Counted from the stretch's first letter, positions 46,287 to 55,325 are shown. The stretch: DNA of 64,000 bases from Paenibacillus tundrae (GCF_036884255.1 NZ_CP145605.1:4774001-4838000); one strand, 5' to 3'. Made by a program: numbers and translations. The notes: a model not told the origin generated them from the sequence alone.

Positions 46287-46749
46287 AATCTGCACCCCCT
46301 TCAACCTTCCCAGTGACCGGCTCGTGCTGCAATTGAATATCTGTAATACGCACCCGCATAGAACCTGCAGGGATATTCACACTCCGGGTTTCCCCTTGGC
46401 GAGCAAGCAACAATTGTCTTCCAACCGGGGAAAGGAACGAGATGCGACTCTCATCTGCATCTGCCTCGTCCGGCATTACGATCCAGAACGAATCCGATGT
46501 ATGGAAGTCCACATATTCGAAGGTGATACGGCTCCCAATTAGCACAGTGGAATTCAACAGTTCATCTGATCCCAGCAACAGCTGCTCTACATGTTCTGTG
46601 TACGTAGTAAGCATCCGTTCCATCTGAAACCATTCAGGTTCACGCACGTCAAAATAGGCGTTGAGAAATGTTTTTTTCTCTTCACCCAAAGTAATGAGCT
46701 GGCTCACCAGCATCTCTCTGCAATTATGGCAATGGGATCTATGGTTCAT
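46276..46749 (-). CDS. Gre C-domain protein in the antiporter operon
   Basis: 157 aa. The C-terminal half matches the FKBP-like C-domain of GreA/GreB (STVLIGSRITFEYVD, ADADESRISFLSPVGRQLLLARQGE, VNIPAGSMRVRITDIQ). The N-terminus carries a CxxC pair (HCHNCREM) and a helical stretch rather than a long coiled-coil stalk, so it may not act as a normal transcript-cleavage factor. It occupies the place of khtS in the B. subtilis operon. The ATG at 46749 has AGGAGGTGA upstream. Confidence 0.72.
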   Translation of the reverse strand: MNHRSHCHNCREMLVSQLITLGEEKKTFLNAYFDVREPEWFQMERMLTTYTEHVEQLLLGSDELLNSTVLIGSRITFEYVDFHTSDSFWIVMPDEADADESRISFLSPVGRQLLLARQGETRSVNIPAGSMRVRITDIQLQHEPVTGKVEGGADYAL

Positions 46750-46920
46750 AATAGATCTCACCTCCTATACAAGCCTTGTTCTCTTGGTTCATGTGTCTGA
46801 GTCTTTGCAACATCTTGTATGCCTCCTTGAATATAAAATGAAGATCCCGATTGCCGAGACCTCTACATCCATCTTACCAAAACTAATTATTAAATCCAGC
46901 TAAATAGGTAACTTGACCTT
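46750..46920. other. Intergenic DNA with no gene
   Basis: Contains the ribosome site of the Gre-like gene at its left end; nothing else recognised. Confidence 0.4.
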
Positions 46921-47082
46921 AGGACGTGTCTCAAAACTCGCTGAAGTGCATCTTTCACCACCTTTTCGCCCCCTGCTGCGTCACTTTCCCTTGACGTGCC
47001 CCGGCACGCCTGCGAAAAACTTCCTGGCTTGGATCGAAAATTCGGCAAAATCTGCGTCCTTCGGAATTTCAAGACTCGCCCT
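46921..47082. repeat. 162-bp MITE-like element with imperfect terminal inverted repeats
   Basis: The 19-base ends (46921-46939 and the complement of 47064-47082) match at 14 of 19 positions. Inside is a GTGCC/GGCAC palindrome near 46996. GC is higher than in the flanking AT-rich DNA. A reading frame crosses the element into gdhA by chance. Confidence 0.5.
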
Positions 47083-47260
47083 ATCCTTAACATCATATGG
47101 TAGATCTATAGAACATTTTAATAACGTCATAAAAAACATTTTATGGATTTCTATCTCGTATTTTTATAGCATTTCCTGTATATTTAACTACAAACTTTTG
47201 TGCAATTTATGCAAATGGGTAATTACAGACTTTAACACGACAAAGGAGTGCATCAGAAAA

Positions 47261-48637
47261 GTGTCCACACTAACTAAAGAATCTACTCAGTCTATCGCTT
47301 CACAATATGTTCATTCCGTCTATGAATCCGTAGTCGCTAGAAACCCGCAGGAGAACGAATTCCACCAAGCGGTAAAAGAGATTCTGGACTCACTCATTCC
47401 TGTCATCGAGGCTCATCCTAAATATATGGAGAACGGTCTGCTGGAACAATTGGTTGAACCTGAACGTGTAATTACCTTCCGTGTACCTTGGGTGGATGAT
47501 CAAGGCAAAGTTCAAGTTAACCGCGGATTCCGCGTACAGTTCAACAGTGCCATCGGCCCTTACAAAGGTGGAATTCGCTTCCATCCATCCGTGTACTCGG
47601 GCATTGTTAAATTCCTTGGTTTTGAGCAAATTTTCAAAAACGCTTTAACAGGTCTTCCGATTGGAGGAGGTAAAGGCGGCTCGGACTTCGATCCAAAAGG
47701 TAAATCAGATCAGGAAGTGATGCGGTTCACGCAAAGCTTCATGACAGAGCTCTATAAATATATTGGTGCAGACACGGACGTTCCTGCAGGCGACATCGGT
47801 GTAGGTGCCCGTGAGATCGGTTATATGTTCGGACAGTACAAACGCATTAGCGGAGGTCACCAAGCAGGTGTCCTGACAGGTAAAGGTCTGCTCTACGGCG
47901 GTAGCCTTGCTCGTACAGAAGCGACTGGCTTCGGTTGTGTGTACTTCGTGAACGAGATGCTTCAAGCCAAAGGATTAAGCTTCCAGGACAGCACGGTTGT
48001 CGTTTCCGGCTCAGGCAACGTATCCATCTACGCGATCCAGAAAGCTCAGGAGCTCGGTGCCAAAGTTGTCGCGTGTAGCGACTCTGGCGGATACATTCAT
48101 GATCCAGAAGGAATTAACCTGCAAACCGTGAAACGCCTGAAAGAAGAGAATCGTCTCCGGATTAGTGAATATGTGAAGGAACATCCTCATGCGGTTTACA
48201 CCAGTGGTTGTGAAGGAATCTGGTCTATTCCTTGTGATATTGCCTTGCCTTGTGCTACTCAGAACGAGATTGATGAACATGCGGCAGCTACGCTTATCGA
48301 AGGTGGAGTAAAAGCGATTGGCGAAGGAGCCAACATGCCTTCAACGCTGGCAGCTATTGACCTCTTCCTCGAAAAAGGCGTCCTGTTTGGACCAGCAAAA
48401 GCAGCTAACGCTGGCGGCGTGGCTGTGTCTGCACTTGAAATGTCACAGAACAGCATGCGGTTGTCCTGGACATTTGAAGAAGTAGACGCGAAGTTGCAGC
48501 AAATCATGAAAAACATCTACACAAGCTGCGTAGAGGCTGCAGAAGAATACGGCTGCTCAGGCAACCTCGTTGCAGGGGCAAACATTGCCGGCTTCCGTAA
48601 AGTGGCTGATGCGATGCTGGCTCAAGGTATTGTATAA
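47261..48637 (+). CDS. gdhA: NADP-type glutamate dehydrogenase
   Basis: 458 aa, reductive amination of 2-oxoglutarate to glutamate. The small hexameric type is shown by length and by FRVQFNSAIGPYKGGIRFHPSV and GLPIGGGKGGSDFDPKGKSD (catalytic Lys), then the Rossmann motif VVSGSGNVSIYAIQKA. The GTG at 47261 (MSTLTKESTQ) is the likely start; AAGGAG lies about 12 bases upstream, a long spacing. A reading frame extends 116 codons further upstream through a repeat element, which is not coding. Confidence 0.93.
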   Translation: MSTLTKESTQSIASQYVHSVYESVVARNPQENEFHQAVKEILDSLIPVIEAHPKYMENGLLEQLVEPERVITFRVPWVDDQGKVQVNRGFRVQFNSAIGPYKGGIRFHPSVYSGIVKFLGFEQIFKNALTGLPIGGGKGGSDFDPKGKSDQEVMRFTQSFMTELYKYIGADTDVPAGDIGVGAREIGYMFGQYKRISGGHQAGVLTGKGLLYGGSLARTEATGFGCVYFVNEMLQAKGLSFQDSTVVVSGSGNVSIYAIQKAQELGAKVVACSDSGGYIHDPEGINLQTVKRLKEENRLRISEYVKEHPHAVYTSGCEGIWSIPCDIALPCATQNEIDEHAAATLIEGGVKAIGEGANMPSTLAAIDLFLEKGVLFGPAKAANAGGVAVSALEMSQNSMRLSWTFEEVDAKLQQIMKNIYTSCVEAAEEYGCSGNLVAGANIAGFRKVADAMLAQGIV

Positions 48638-48717
48638 TTCTCCGAAACCTGCATAAACATTCTGAGCAGGTTCGTATGGTAACGGTATAAATATGCACTA
48701 GATTATGACGTGCATGA

Positions 48718-48763
48718 CAAAGGGTAGCGATCCGCAAAACCGGACGCTGCCCTTACTTTTTTC
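48718..48763 (+). terminator. Terminator of gdhA
   Basis: AAGGGTAGCG pairs with CGCTGCCCTT (one G-T), with an inner TCCG/CGGA stem. TACTTTTTT follows. Confidence 0.8.
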
Positions 48764-48799
48764 CAACCAATTCTAACATATTTGTATGCAAAAACTCTT

Positions 48800-48990
48800 T
48801 TATTTAACACTAATTAGAGCCGCACCCTGTTCCACCTGAGAAGAAGAATTGATCTGAATATCCGAATACGCTGAGGTGTTAGATACAATGACCGATGTTG
48901 TCGTATCATAACCAGCCGCCTGAATAGCCGCAAGATCAAACTCCACGAGCTTATCACCCTTACGAACGACATCCCCATCGGAGACATACC
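48800..48990 (-). pseudogene. C-terminal remnant of a PTS EIIA (glucose-type) gene
   Basis: On the minus strand about 63 codons read DGDVVRKGDKLVEFDLAAIQ, AAGYDTTTSVIVSN and end AALISVK before TAA. This matches the last third of a Crr-type EIIA domain. The part with the active-site His is gone; an in-frame TGA lies just upstream and no start is present. The break is near 48990, close to the promoter region of the LacI gene. Confidence 0.75.
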
Positions 48991-49038
48991 TAAATCATGG
49001 TATACTTAGGACATGCAGGCCATTTAGGAGGTTGTATA

Positions 49039-50082
49039 TTGAAAATTGATGATATTGCGCGGCTTGCGGGGGTATCGAAGGCTGCGGTCTCACTTGCGTT
49101 TAACAATAAACCTGGGGTTAGTGAACAGACCCGAGAACATATATTAGATATCGCTCAGGCACACGGGTATAGACCGAGAACACTGAAGTCCGATAAAGAA
49201 ATTCAGAAACCTCATGCCATTATTCGTTTTGTCGCCTGTAAAAATGCAGACATTGTTACCGAGCATTATGATTCATTACCTTTTTTCAATGAGTTAATTC
49301 ATCATATTACCGATCAAGTGAAGCAGCATGGGAATACCTTGGTGATCTCTTCCATTGATATACAGAATCTACATCATGAACTACTGGCCTTGGAAAAGGA
49401 TCAGCCATCCGCTGGCATTCTGCTACTCGGTACCAATCTCACGCCAGATATGATCGAGCCTATACGATCCCACCATGCTAATGTGGTCATTTTGGATACG
49501 TGCTTTGAATATATGGATGCAAGCTTTATCTCCATTAATAACAAGCTGGGTGGATATCAAGCAGGCCAGCATTTAATTAAGCTTGGACATCGTAGAATAG
49601 GTTATGTTCGGTCGCATACGCGCATCGTCAATTTCGTGCAAAGGGAAGAAGGCTTTAACGCCGCTCTTCGTGAGCATCAGTTAACGGTAGAGGATGGATT
49701 AATCTTCGATATGCATCCCATGCGTGTGATGCCACAGGAAGGATTCCAGCAGTCCATTCAACAGCTGGCAGAGCTGCCTACAGCCATATTTTGCGAGAAT
49801 GATTACATTGCCATTAGTGCGATCAAATCACTACAGAACATAGGCGTTCGTGTTCCTGAAGATGTGTCGGTGATGGGATTTGATAATATTTTTGAAGCCA
49901 AAGTTATCAGCCCCGAATTAACCACCGTGCATGTCAAAAAGGATATGTTAGCCAAGAGCGCTGTGAAGCTATTGATGGAAAAGATCGATCATACGGATGC
50001 AAATGCAGTCCAAATGGTTGTGAATACCGAGATTGTGGAGCGAAGATCATGCATACCTGTTGTGGGCAAAAATCAAAAGTAA
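49039..50082 (+). CDS. LacI-family regulator
   Basis: 347 aa. N-terminal HTH: KIDDIARLAGVSKAAVSLAFNNKPGVSEQTREHILDIA. The periplasmic-binding-protein-like domain includes GYQAGQHLIKLGHRRIGYV and AIFCENDYIAISAIKSL. The start is a TTG at 49039 with GGAGG seven bases upstream. It lies beside the remnant of a PTS EIIA gene, so it may once have governed a sugar locus there. Target unknown. Confidence 0.9.
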   Translation: MKIDDIARLAGVSKAAVSLAFNNKPGVSEQTREHILDIAQAHGYRPRTLKSDKEIQKPHAIIRFVACKNADIVTEHYDSLPFFNELIHHITDQVKQHGNTLVISSIDIQNLHHELLALEKDQPSAGILLLGTNLTPDMIEPIRSHHANVVILDTCFEYMDASFISINNKLGGYQAGQHLIKLGHRRIGYVRSHTRIVNFVQREEGFNAALREHQLTVEDGLIFDMHPMRVMPQEGFQQSIQQLAELPTAIFCENDYIAISAIKSLQNIGVRVPEDVSVMGFDNIFEAKVISPELTTVHVKKDMLAKSAVKLLMEKIDHTDANAVQMVVNTEIVERRSCIPVVGKNQK

Positions 50083-50121
50083 CGTTTTTTTTGAACAACC
50101 TCTTAAAGGAAGTGTACAATA

Positions 50122-51012
50122 ATGTCTAACCACCCCTTCGTCAGCACGGAGGCACCCCTACATCTGAGCGCAGACTGCGAGCAATGTTTTGGCTTATGTT
50201 GCGTGGCACTGCCCTATGGCAAATCTTCCGATTTTGCTTTTGATAAATCCAGTGGCACACCATGCCCGAATCTCCGCAACGATAATCGATGCGGCATCCA
50301 TACACAACTTAGACAAAAAGGATTTAAAGGTTGTACGGTATACGATTGTTTTGGAGCGGGACAGAAGCTCTCACAGCTTACATATGCAGGTAAGGACTGG
50401 CGGGATCACCCCGAGCTTGCTTCGGAAATGTTCGACTGCCTACCTGTGATGAGACAGCTACAGGAAATGATGAGCTATGTGAATGAGATGCTGGCGTATC
50501 CAGAAACAAAATCGATTCATTCACGTCTGCGTGAAAAATATCAAGAAACAGAGCAACTCACACTGCTGGAGCCGGCAGCCATTTTACGACTCGATATCCC
50601 GACTCACCGAGCCGGTATAAGTGAGCTCTTGCTGCAAGGAAGCGAGATGATCCGTACCCAAGCCATTTCCAGCATGAAACAGACTGTTACAGCATCGGGT
50701 CATGGAAAATCCAAATCAAAATCCAAAATGAATAAACGTGCCGGTGGAATGGACTATCTAGGTGCCAACCTCAAAGGAGCAGACCTTCGTGGTAACAGCT
50801 TCAGGGGCGCACTTATGATCGCGGCAGATCTACGAAATGCAGACTTAAGAGCAGCCGACTTCATAGGTGCTGACTTACGGGATGCAAACCTTGGCGGGGC
50901 AGATCTGAGAGGCAGTCTTTTCCTAACACAGTCACAGCTTAACTCAGCCAAGGGAAATAGCGCGACGAAGCTGCCCACTCATGTGAAAATGCCTGATCAC
51001 TGGACTACCTAA
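50122..51012 (+). CDS. Cys-rich (YkgJ-like) domain fused to pentapeptide repeats
   Basis: 296 aa. Residues 15-80 carry a cysteine cluster (CEQCFGLCC, PCPNL, RCGIH, GCTVYDC) like the zinc/iron-binding YkgJ/UPF0153 module. A Lys/Ser linker follows (about 195-205), then pentapeptide repeats (about 212-275: ANLKGADLRGNSFRGAL, ADLRNADLRAADFIGADL). The repeats should fold as a right-handed beta-helix. Function unknown. A strong terminator follows. Confidence 0.85.
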   Translation: MSNHPFVSTEAPLHLSADCEQCFGLCCVALPYGKSSDFAFDKSSGTPCPNLRNDNRCGIHTQLRQKGFKGCTVYDCFGAGQKLSQLTYAGKDWRDHPELASEMFDCLPVMRQLQEMMSYVNEMLAYPETKSIHSRLREKYQETEQLTLLEPAAILRLDIPTHRAGISELLLQGSEMIRTQAISSMKQTVTASGHGKSKSKSKMNKRAGGMDYLGANLKGADLRGNSFRGALMIAADLRNADLRAADFIGADLRDANLGGADLRGSLFLTQSQLNSAKGNSATKLPTHVKMPDHWTT

Positions 51013-51112
51013 GATCAAGTGTACAGCATCAGACTGAGAGATCATTCGTCCCCAACAACAGCAGTATGAATATACCCAGCGGCATTATCTGGTGATCCTA
51101 ATGAAACAACTA

Positions 51113-51150
51113 AGAGCCCGTCCTTCAATCAACCGAAGGACGGGCTCTTT
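51113..51150 (+). terminator. Terminator of the Cys-rich/pentapeptide gene
   Basis: A perfect 14-bp stem (AGAGCCCGTCCTTC with its complement) and eight-base loop, then TT. Confidence 0.88.
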
Positions 51151-51234
51151 CTGATGAACTTCATCCGTCCCTACTCTGTTCGAACGTGAGTATGACGGTA
51201 AAGCTCTTTTTTTTATAAATTCTAAACTCGTTGA

Positions 51235-52212
51235 TTAGAGCAGGTCACGACGAAGCTCTTCAGCGGATTTAGGAGACAGGTGACCCAGCGGAATATCAAA
51301 TACTGTTTTGGCACCTTTGTGACCTTCAGCGCTCAGGCGATGTGCAGCTCTTGCATATGCAACCAGTACACTTGCTGTGAACTCAGGGTTACTATCCAAT
51401 TTCAAGCCAAATTCAATAATTTGCTTGGATGCTGTTCCCGTAACTCCACTGCGAATCACGAATCCACCATGCGGCATACCTTCGTGTTCAGCTTTCAATT
51501 GCTCTTCAGTAATAAAGGTTACCGTTGTATCATAGTCAGCAAAATAGTTCGGCATGGATACAATCGTTTCACGGATCTCATCCTCGTTTGCTCCTGCTTC
51601 AGCCACAACGTAACATTGTCTCAAATGTTTCTCACGAGTAGACAACTCTGGCGTTTCACCTGCACGAATACGGTTAATCACTTCTTCTACAGGTACGGTG
51701 TATTGAACTCCGGCTTTGACACCTGGCACACGACGAATCGCATCAGAGTGACCTTGGCTAACGCCAGTTCCCCAGAATGTATATTCTTTACCTTCAGGCA
51801 GAATGGATTGCGCCAACAGACGATTCATGGAGAACAATCCTGGATCCCAGCCCGTAGAGATGACACTTACATGTCCACCTTGCTCGGCAGCGGCATTAAC
51901 CTCTGCATAGAATTCAGGGATTTTGGCATGTGTATCGAAGCTGTCTACCGTGTTGAATAGTCGTGCAATGACAGGTGTCTGCTCCGGAAGATCTGTAGCC
52001 GAACCTCCACACAGCAACATCACATCAATTTTGCCTATGTATTGCTCAGCGGCAGAGATATGTTCGAAACGAGCGGATGTATCTTCGCCTACCATCTGCT
52101 CTGGATCACGACGTGTAAATATAGCAACCAGTTCCATATCATCATTTTGCTTAATTGCTTTCTCAACGCCTCTACCCAAGTTACCGTAACCCACAATACC
52201 CACTTTAACCAT
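51235..52212 (-). CDS. ddh: meso-Diaminopimelate dehydrogenase
   Basis: 325 aa, NADPH-dependent one-step synthesis of meso-diaminopimelate for lysine and peptidoglycan. VGIVGYGNLGRGVEKAI is the nucleotide-binding loop, then CGGSATDLPEQTP and VISTGWDPGLFSMNRLLA in the substrate domain, and GTGVSQGHSDAIRRVPGVK, all typical of Ddh. The ATG at 52212 is chosen with AGAGGA upstream. Confidence 0.92.
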   Translation of the reverse strand: MVKVGIVGYGNLGRGVEKAIKQNDDMELVAIFTRRDPEQMVGEDTSARFEHISAAEQYIGKIDVMLLCGGSATDLPEQTPVIARLFNTVDSFDTHAKIPEFYAEVNAAAEQGGHVSVISTGWDPGLFSMNRLLAQSILPEGKEYTFWGTGVSQGHSDAIRRVPGVKAGVQYTVPVEEVINRIRAGETPELSTREKHLRQCYVVAEAGANEDEIRETIVSMPNYFADYDTTVTFITEEQLKAEHEGMPHGGFVIRSGVTGTASKQIIEFGLKLDSNPEFTASVLVAYARAAHRLSAEGHKGAKTVFDIPLGHLSPKSAEELRRDLL

Positions 52213-52303
52213 GTTCAATCCTCTCCTGTCTTCGTCAGTAGTTGTCTATCTTTCTATAAAGATATAACATACCATGTAACCTGTTGTGTTTCCAGTTCTA
52301 AAT

Positions 52304-52352
52304 TAAAAAAACCTTACATTTATGTGGCAACAGAGCCACCGACAATGTAAGG
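52304..52352 (-). terminator. Terminator of the lipoprotein gene at 52393
   Basis: CCTTACATT pairs with AATGTAAGG, inner GTGGC/GCCAC stem. On the minus strand seven T follow. Confidence 0.85.
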
Positions 52353-52392
52353 CAAGACGTATCATATGTTCTATATTGAGTTGTTCCGGCTA

Positions 52393-52989
52393 TCAAGATT
52401 CAGCCCACGTAAGTGTCAGCTCAATCGTACCTTCCTTGCTAGCCAGGGCTCCGCCAATCAGTGACCATTGCTGCTTCGTTTCAGGATCAGTCCCTTGAAT
52501 AATGATACTTTTGTCATCCAACGTCTGACCTGCATCGGTTAATTTTTTGGCTTCGAAATAGTCCTTATACATCTTGGAGACTGTCTTCATATCCTGCTCC
52601 GTGGTGTAGATTACCATAGCTGTCTTCTTACCATCATTGTCACCGGAGTTAGCTAGCTGAATATGAGCGTCATCTGGCATAGGAAAGTCTGTTGGCAAGA
52701 CGTCTGGTAATTCTTGAGTCCCCTCTGCTGCTGCGTTATCACCACCAGCCTCAGAATTGGTCTCCTCATCGGTATCCACAATCTCCGCTGTACCATCTGG
52801 GGAACTCACTTCTGCTGTGGTTGCTTCGTTATTAGCATCATTGTTCACTTCACCCGTAGACTCCAATGATTCGGAATTAACCTGTCCTGTATCCTGTGCT
52901 GGCTGCCCTGTTCTACCGCTACATGCACTTAGCGCAATAACCATTGCTACAGCAGCACACATCATGAGATGCTTCTGAGGTAATTTCAT
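52393..52989 (-). CDS. Hypothetical lipoprotein
   Basis: 198 aa. Signal sequence ending in lipobox ALSAC at about residue 23, then a 70-residue Thr/Asn/Glu/Ala-rich linker and a folded C-terminus (LPTDFPMPDDAHIQLANSG, KKTAMVIYTTEQDMKTVSKMYKDYF). The ATG at 52989 has GGAG eight bases upstream. It may bind something at the cell surface; not recognised further. Confidence 0.75.
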   Translation of the reverse strand: MKLPQKHLMMCAAVAMVIALSACSGRTGQPAQDTGQVNSESLESTGEVNNDANNEATTAEVSSPDGTAEIVDTDEETNSEAGGDNAAAEGTQELPDVLPTDFPMPDDAHIQLANSGDNDGKKTAMVIYTTEQDMKTVSKMYKDYFEAKKLTDAGQTLDDKSIIIQGTDPETKQQWSLIGGALASKEGTIELTLTWAES

Positions 52990-53173
52990 TATGTTCACTC
53001 CTTATGTGTTGTGTATGGACTAAGGAATATCTTATACATATTCAGCTCAATCGTTATCATGTGGAATTATGCCCTGCGTTAACTTCATCCACATCTGCAT
53101 TCATTATTTAGTTATCTCCCCCCTTACCCTAATTAAAGATTTAAGAAACCTAAGAATTCATATCCAACAGTTA

Positions 53174-53332
53174 TTACGATGAACTCATCGTAATCAGATG
53201 TGATGCATCTATATATGAAGCTGCTTCAACATAAGCTGAGGCATACAGCATCATGACAGATAGTGCTGCGATGGATAGTAGGAAGCTGACCAGAAACCAA
53301 GCTAGGAATCCGCCCATCACCTTTACCTTCAT
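53174..53332 (-). CDS. Small membrane protein
   Basis: 52 aa, one strong hydrophobic helix (FLAWFLVSFLLSIAALSVMMLY). GGAGG lies seven bases before the ATG at 53332. It follows the next gene closely on the same strand. Function unknown. Confidence 0.55.
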   Translation of the reverse strand: MKVKVMGGFLAWFLVSFLLSIAALSVMMLYASAYVEAASYIDASHLITMSSS

Positions 53333-53378
53333 CCCTCTTCCTCCTTCTCGGCTATGATTCAATCAAGCCACAATTCGC

Positions 53379-53681
53379 TTATTCATATAACTCCAGGTTC
53401 AGTGAAGATTTCAGATGCTCATAAACTTGTGTAAACTCTTCAACCAAGGTTGAATCTTCGGGATCAGAAGCAAGCCTTATTCCACCTGAATGTAACGTGC
53501 TAGATGTATTCACTTGTACATGACCCCTGTTAAACTCATCTATTCTTTCCGTTGGCAGATAAGCTTGCCTCGTTTGCACATCCTGCACTACCATGTAGCC
53601 CGCCCCAACAAATAACAGAACACCTGTTACAACCATCACACCGCCAACAATTCGAATACCTCTACCCAGCAATCTATCCAT
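53379..53681 (-). CDS. Single-helix membrane protein of unknown function
   Basis: 100 aa, one membrane helix (IVGGVMVVTGVLLFVGAGYMVV, residues about 10-31) and an extracytoplasmic C-terminus. The ATG at 53681 has GGGGAGG six bases upstream. Probably one operon with the small membrane protein 46 nt downstream. Confidence 0.6.
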   Translation of the reverse strand: MDRLLGRGIRIVGGVMVVTGVLLFVGAGYMVVQDVQTRQAYLPTERIDEFNRGHVQVNTSSTLHSGGIRLASDPEDSTLVEEFTQVYEHLKSSLNLELYE

Positions 53682-53854
53682 TCTCGTCCTCCCCATGCAA
53701 CTTGATATCTGTTCCGAATCCATGCTACGCCAAGACTCCTTATGTATGTATTAATCCTAACCCATGTTCTCATGGCAAGAAACGATCCAGAGCCTAGTCT
53801 AATCCCCAACTTTAGTCTAGTATGTAATCCTGCCCGGGATCGATGAAAAAAACT

Positions 53855-53895
53855 AAAAAACCGCAAGTCTCCTGTCACTCCTAGGAAACTTGCGG
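53855..53895 (-). terminator. Terminator downstream of exoA and the structured element
   Basis: CCGCAAGT pairs with ACTTGCGG, inner TCCT/AGGA. On the minus strand six T follow. Confidence 0.85.
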
Positions 53896-53951
53896 CATAT
53901 TGCATTCGAATTATTGCGATTGAACTAAAATATTTACACTGACCACTCCAA

Positions 53952-54102
53952 TGACAGAACAACCTTCCGATCGCTGTTATCCCCAGATTCTTCTGATTCC
54001 CTTTTTCTAAGGGAAAATCCTGGGATGGTTTATGCTTCCGATGCAGCTTTCTTGCAGAAAGCTTTCAGGCGAACACTTCGCTTCTTCACGTTATTTCTGT
54101 CC
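53952..54102. repeat. 151-bp element with three internal hairpins and inverted ends
   Basis: The ends (TGACAGAACAAC and the complement of GTTATTTCTGTCC) are related inverted repeats. Inside are hairpins at 53982-54024 (CCCAG/CTGGG with inner CCCTT/AAGGG), 54045-54063 (AGCTTTC/GAAAGCT) and 54069-54081 (GCGAA/TTCGC). It lies between the exoA stop and the terminator on the minus strand. It may be a repeat family or a structured RNA. Confidence 0.5.
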
Positions 54103-54128
54103 TCTCCGTTCTTGTGTAAATGTCTAGT

Positions 54129-54890
54129 TCAACCTATACAATTTAATGTTAGCCCGACAGGACAATGATCGCTGCCCATCACATGGCAGTCAATGTGTGC
54201 ATCCTCGACTTTTGAGACCAGTTGATTCGATACCAGAAAATAATCGATACGCCAGCCAACGTTCCGTTCTCTAACCTTTGGCATATAGGACCACCAGCTA
54301 TATACATCCGTGCGATCCGGGTACAGATGACGGAAGCTGTCCACATATCCTGCCTCGAGCAAATCCGTCATTTTGCCTCGCTCTTCTAATGTGAACCCTG
54401 AATTACCCATATTGGGCTTCGGATTCTTCAGATCAATCTCTTGATGGGCTACATTCAGGTCACCGCATACGATAACCGGTTTGTTCGCTTCCAACTGCTG
54501 AAGGTATTTCAGGAAACGATCCTCCCATTCGAGACGGTAAGGTAATCGGGTCAGGTCACGCTTTGCATTAGGTGTATACACATTCACCAGATAAAATTCA
54601 TCAAACTCCAGTGTAATCATTCGACCTTCCGGCTCACTGTCTTCCTCCATCCCATACCAGACGGAAAGTGGCTTGATCCGAGTAAATACGGCCGTGCCGG
54701 AATAGCCTTTTTTGATCGCATAATTCCAGTATTGATATACATCATCACCCAGATCCATCTCGATCTGGCCTGCCTGTAGCTTCGTCTCTTGCACACAGAA
54801 AATATCAGCCTGGCTCTCCTGATAATAATCCATAAATCCCTTGGTCACACATGCCCGTAATCCATTTACATTCCAGGACACTAACTTCAT
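54129..54890 (-). CDS. exoA: Exodeoxyribonuclease III / AP endonuclease
   Basis: 253 aa, base-excision DNA repair. KLVSWNVNGLRAC opens the fold. Catalytic landmarks are IFCVQETKLQ (metal Glu), YLVNVYTPNA, VICGDLNVAHQEIDL, VGWRIDYFLVS and the terminal GSDHCPVGL (catalytic His). Length and motifs match the Xth/ExoA family throughout. Confidence 0.95.
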   Translation of the reverse strand: MKLVSWNVNGLRACVTKGFMDYYQESQADIFCVQETKLQAGQIEMDLGDDVYQYWNYAIKKGYSGTAVFTRIKPLSVWYGMEEDSEPEGRMITLEFDEFYLVNVYTPNAKRDLTRLPYRLEWEDRFLKYLQQLEANKPVIVCGDLNVAHQEIDLKNPKPNMGNSGFTLEERGKMTDLLEAGYVDSFRHLYPDRTDVYSWWSYMPKVRERNVGWRIDYFLVSNQLVSKVEDAHIDCHVMGSDHCPVGLTLNCIG

Positions 54891-55036
54891 ATCCTCATCT
54901 CCTCACATCTCTCCAATATAGCATGGGCGAATTCGCAAGGACAAGGTTAAGTCACTGGGATGTTCAATCAAGAACGCAGATATGTCATAGTCACAATGTT
55001 CCAGCACGGTAATCTTGACTTAGTATGACGAGCTAC

Positions 55037-55234
55037 TTATGGGTATTCGATTTCCGTTTTCTTACCCTTTTCGTCAAAAATGATCTCGGTTTTCCTGCCA
55101 TCCGGATATTCCTTAATCATTTTTTCATTTTCTTCATATACAATGGGTACACCATTCATCTTAGCTTCTTCTCTGGCCGATAATGTAGCTTTTACTAGAA
55201 TTTCATTTAGTTCAGAAGTTGACATACGTTTCAT
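55037..55234 (-). CDS. Small hypothetical protein
   Basis: 65 aa, not recognised. The C-terminus is short beta-strand-like (VPIVYEENEKMIKEYPDG, KTEIIFDEKGK). GAGG lies ten bases before the ATG at 55234. Possibly a small partner protein, but nothing shows its function. Confidence 0.5.
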   Translation of the reverse strand: MKRMSTSELNEILVKATLSAREEAKMNGVPIVYEENEKMIKEYPDGRKTEIIFDEKGKKTEIEYP

Positions 55235-55325
55235 GTGAAAACATCCTCTCTGTATGTATAACACTTTAAGTTTAATAGAATCGATTTTGCTTATTCCATT
55301 TAACACTCAAACTACAGATTATGGC

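Noticed and set aside
46913..47260. A 116-codon in-frame extension ahead of gdhA
   Set aside because: It reads through the repeat element, has no ribosome site, and other GdhA proteins start near the GTG at 47261.
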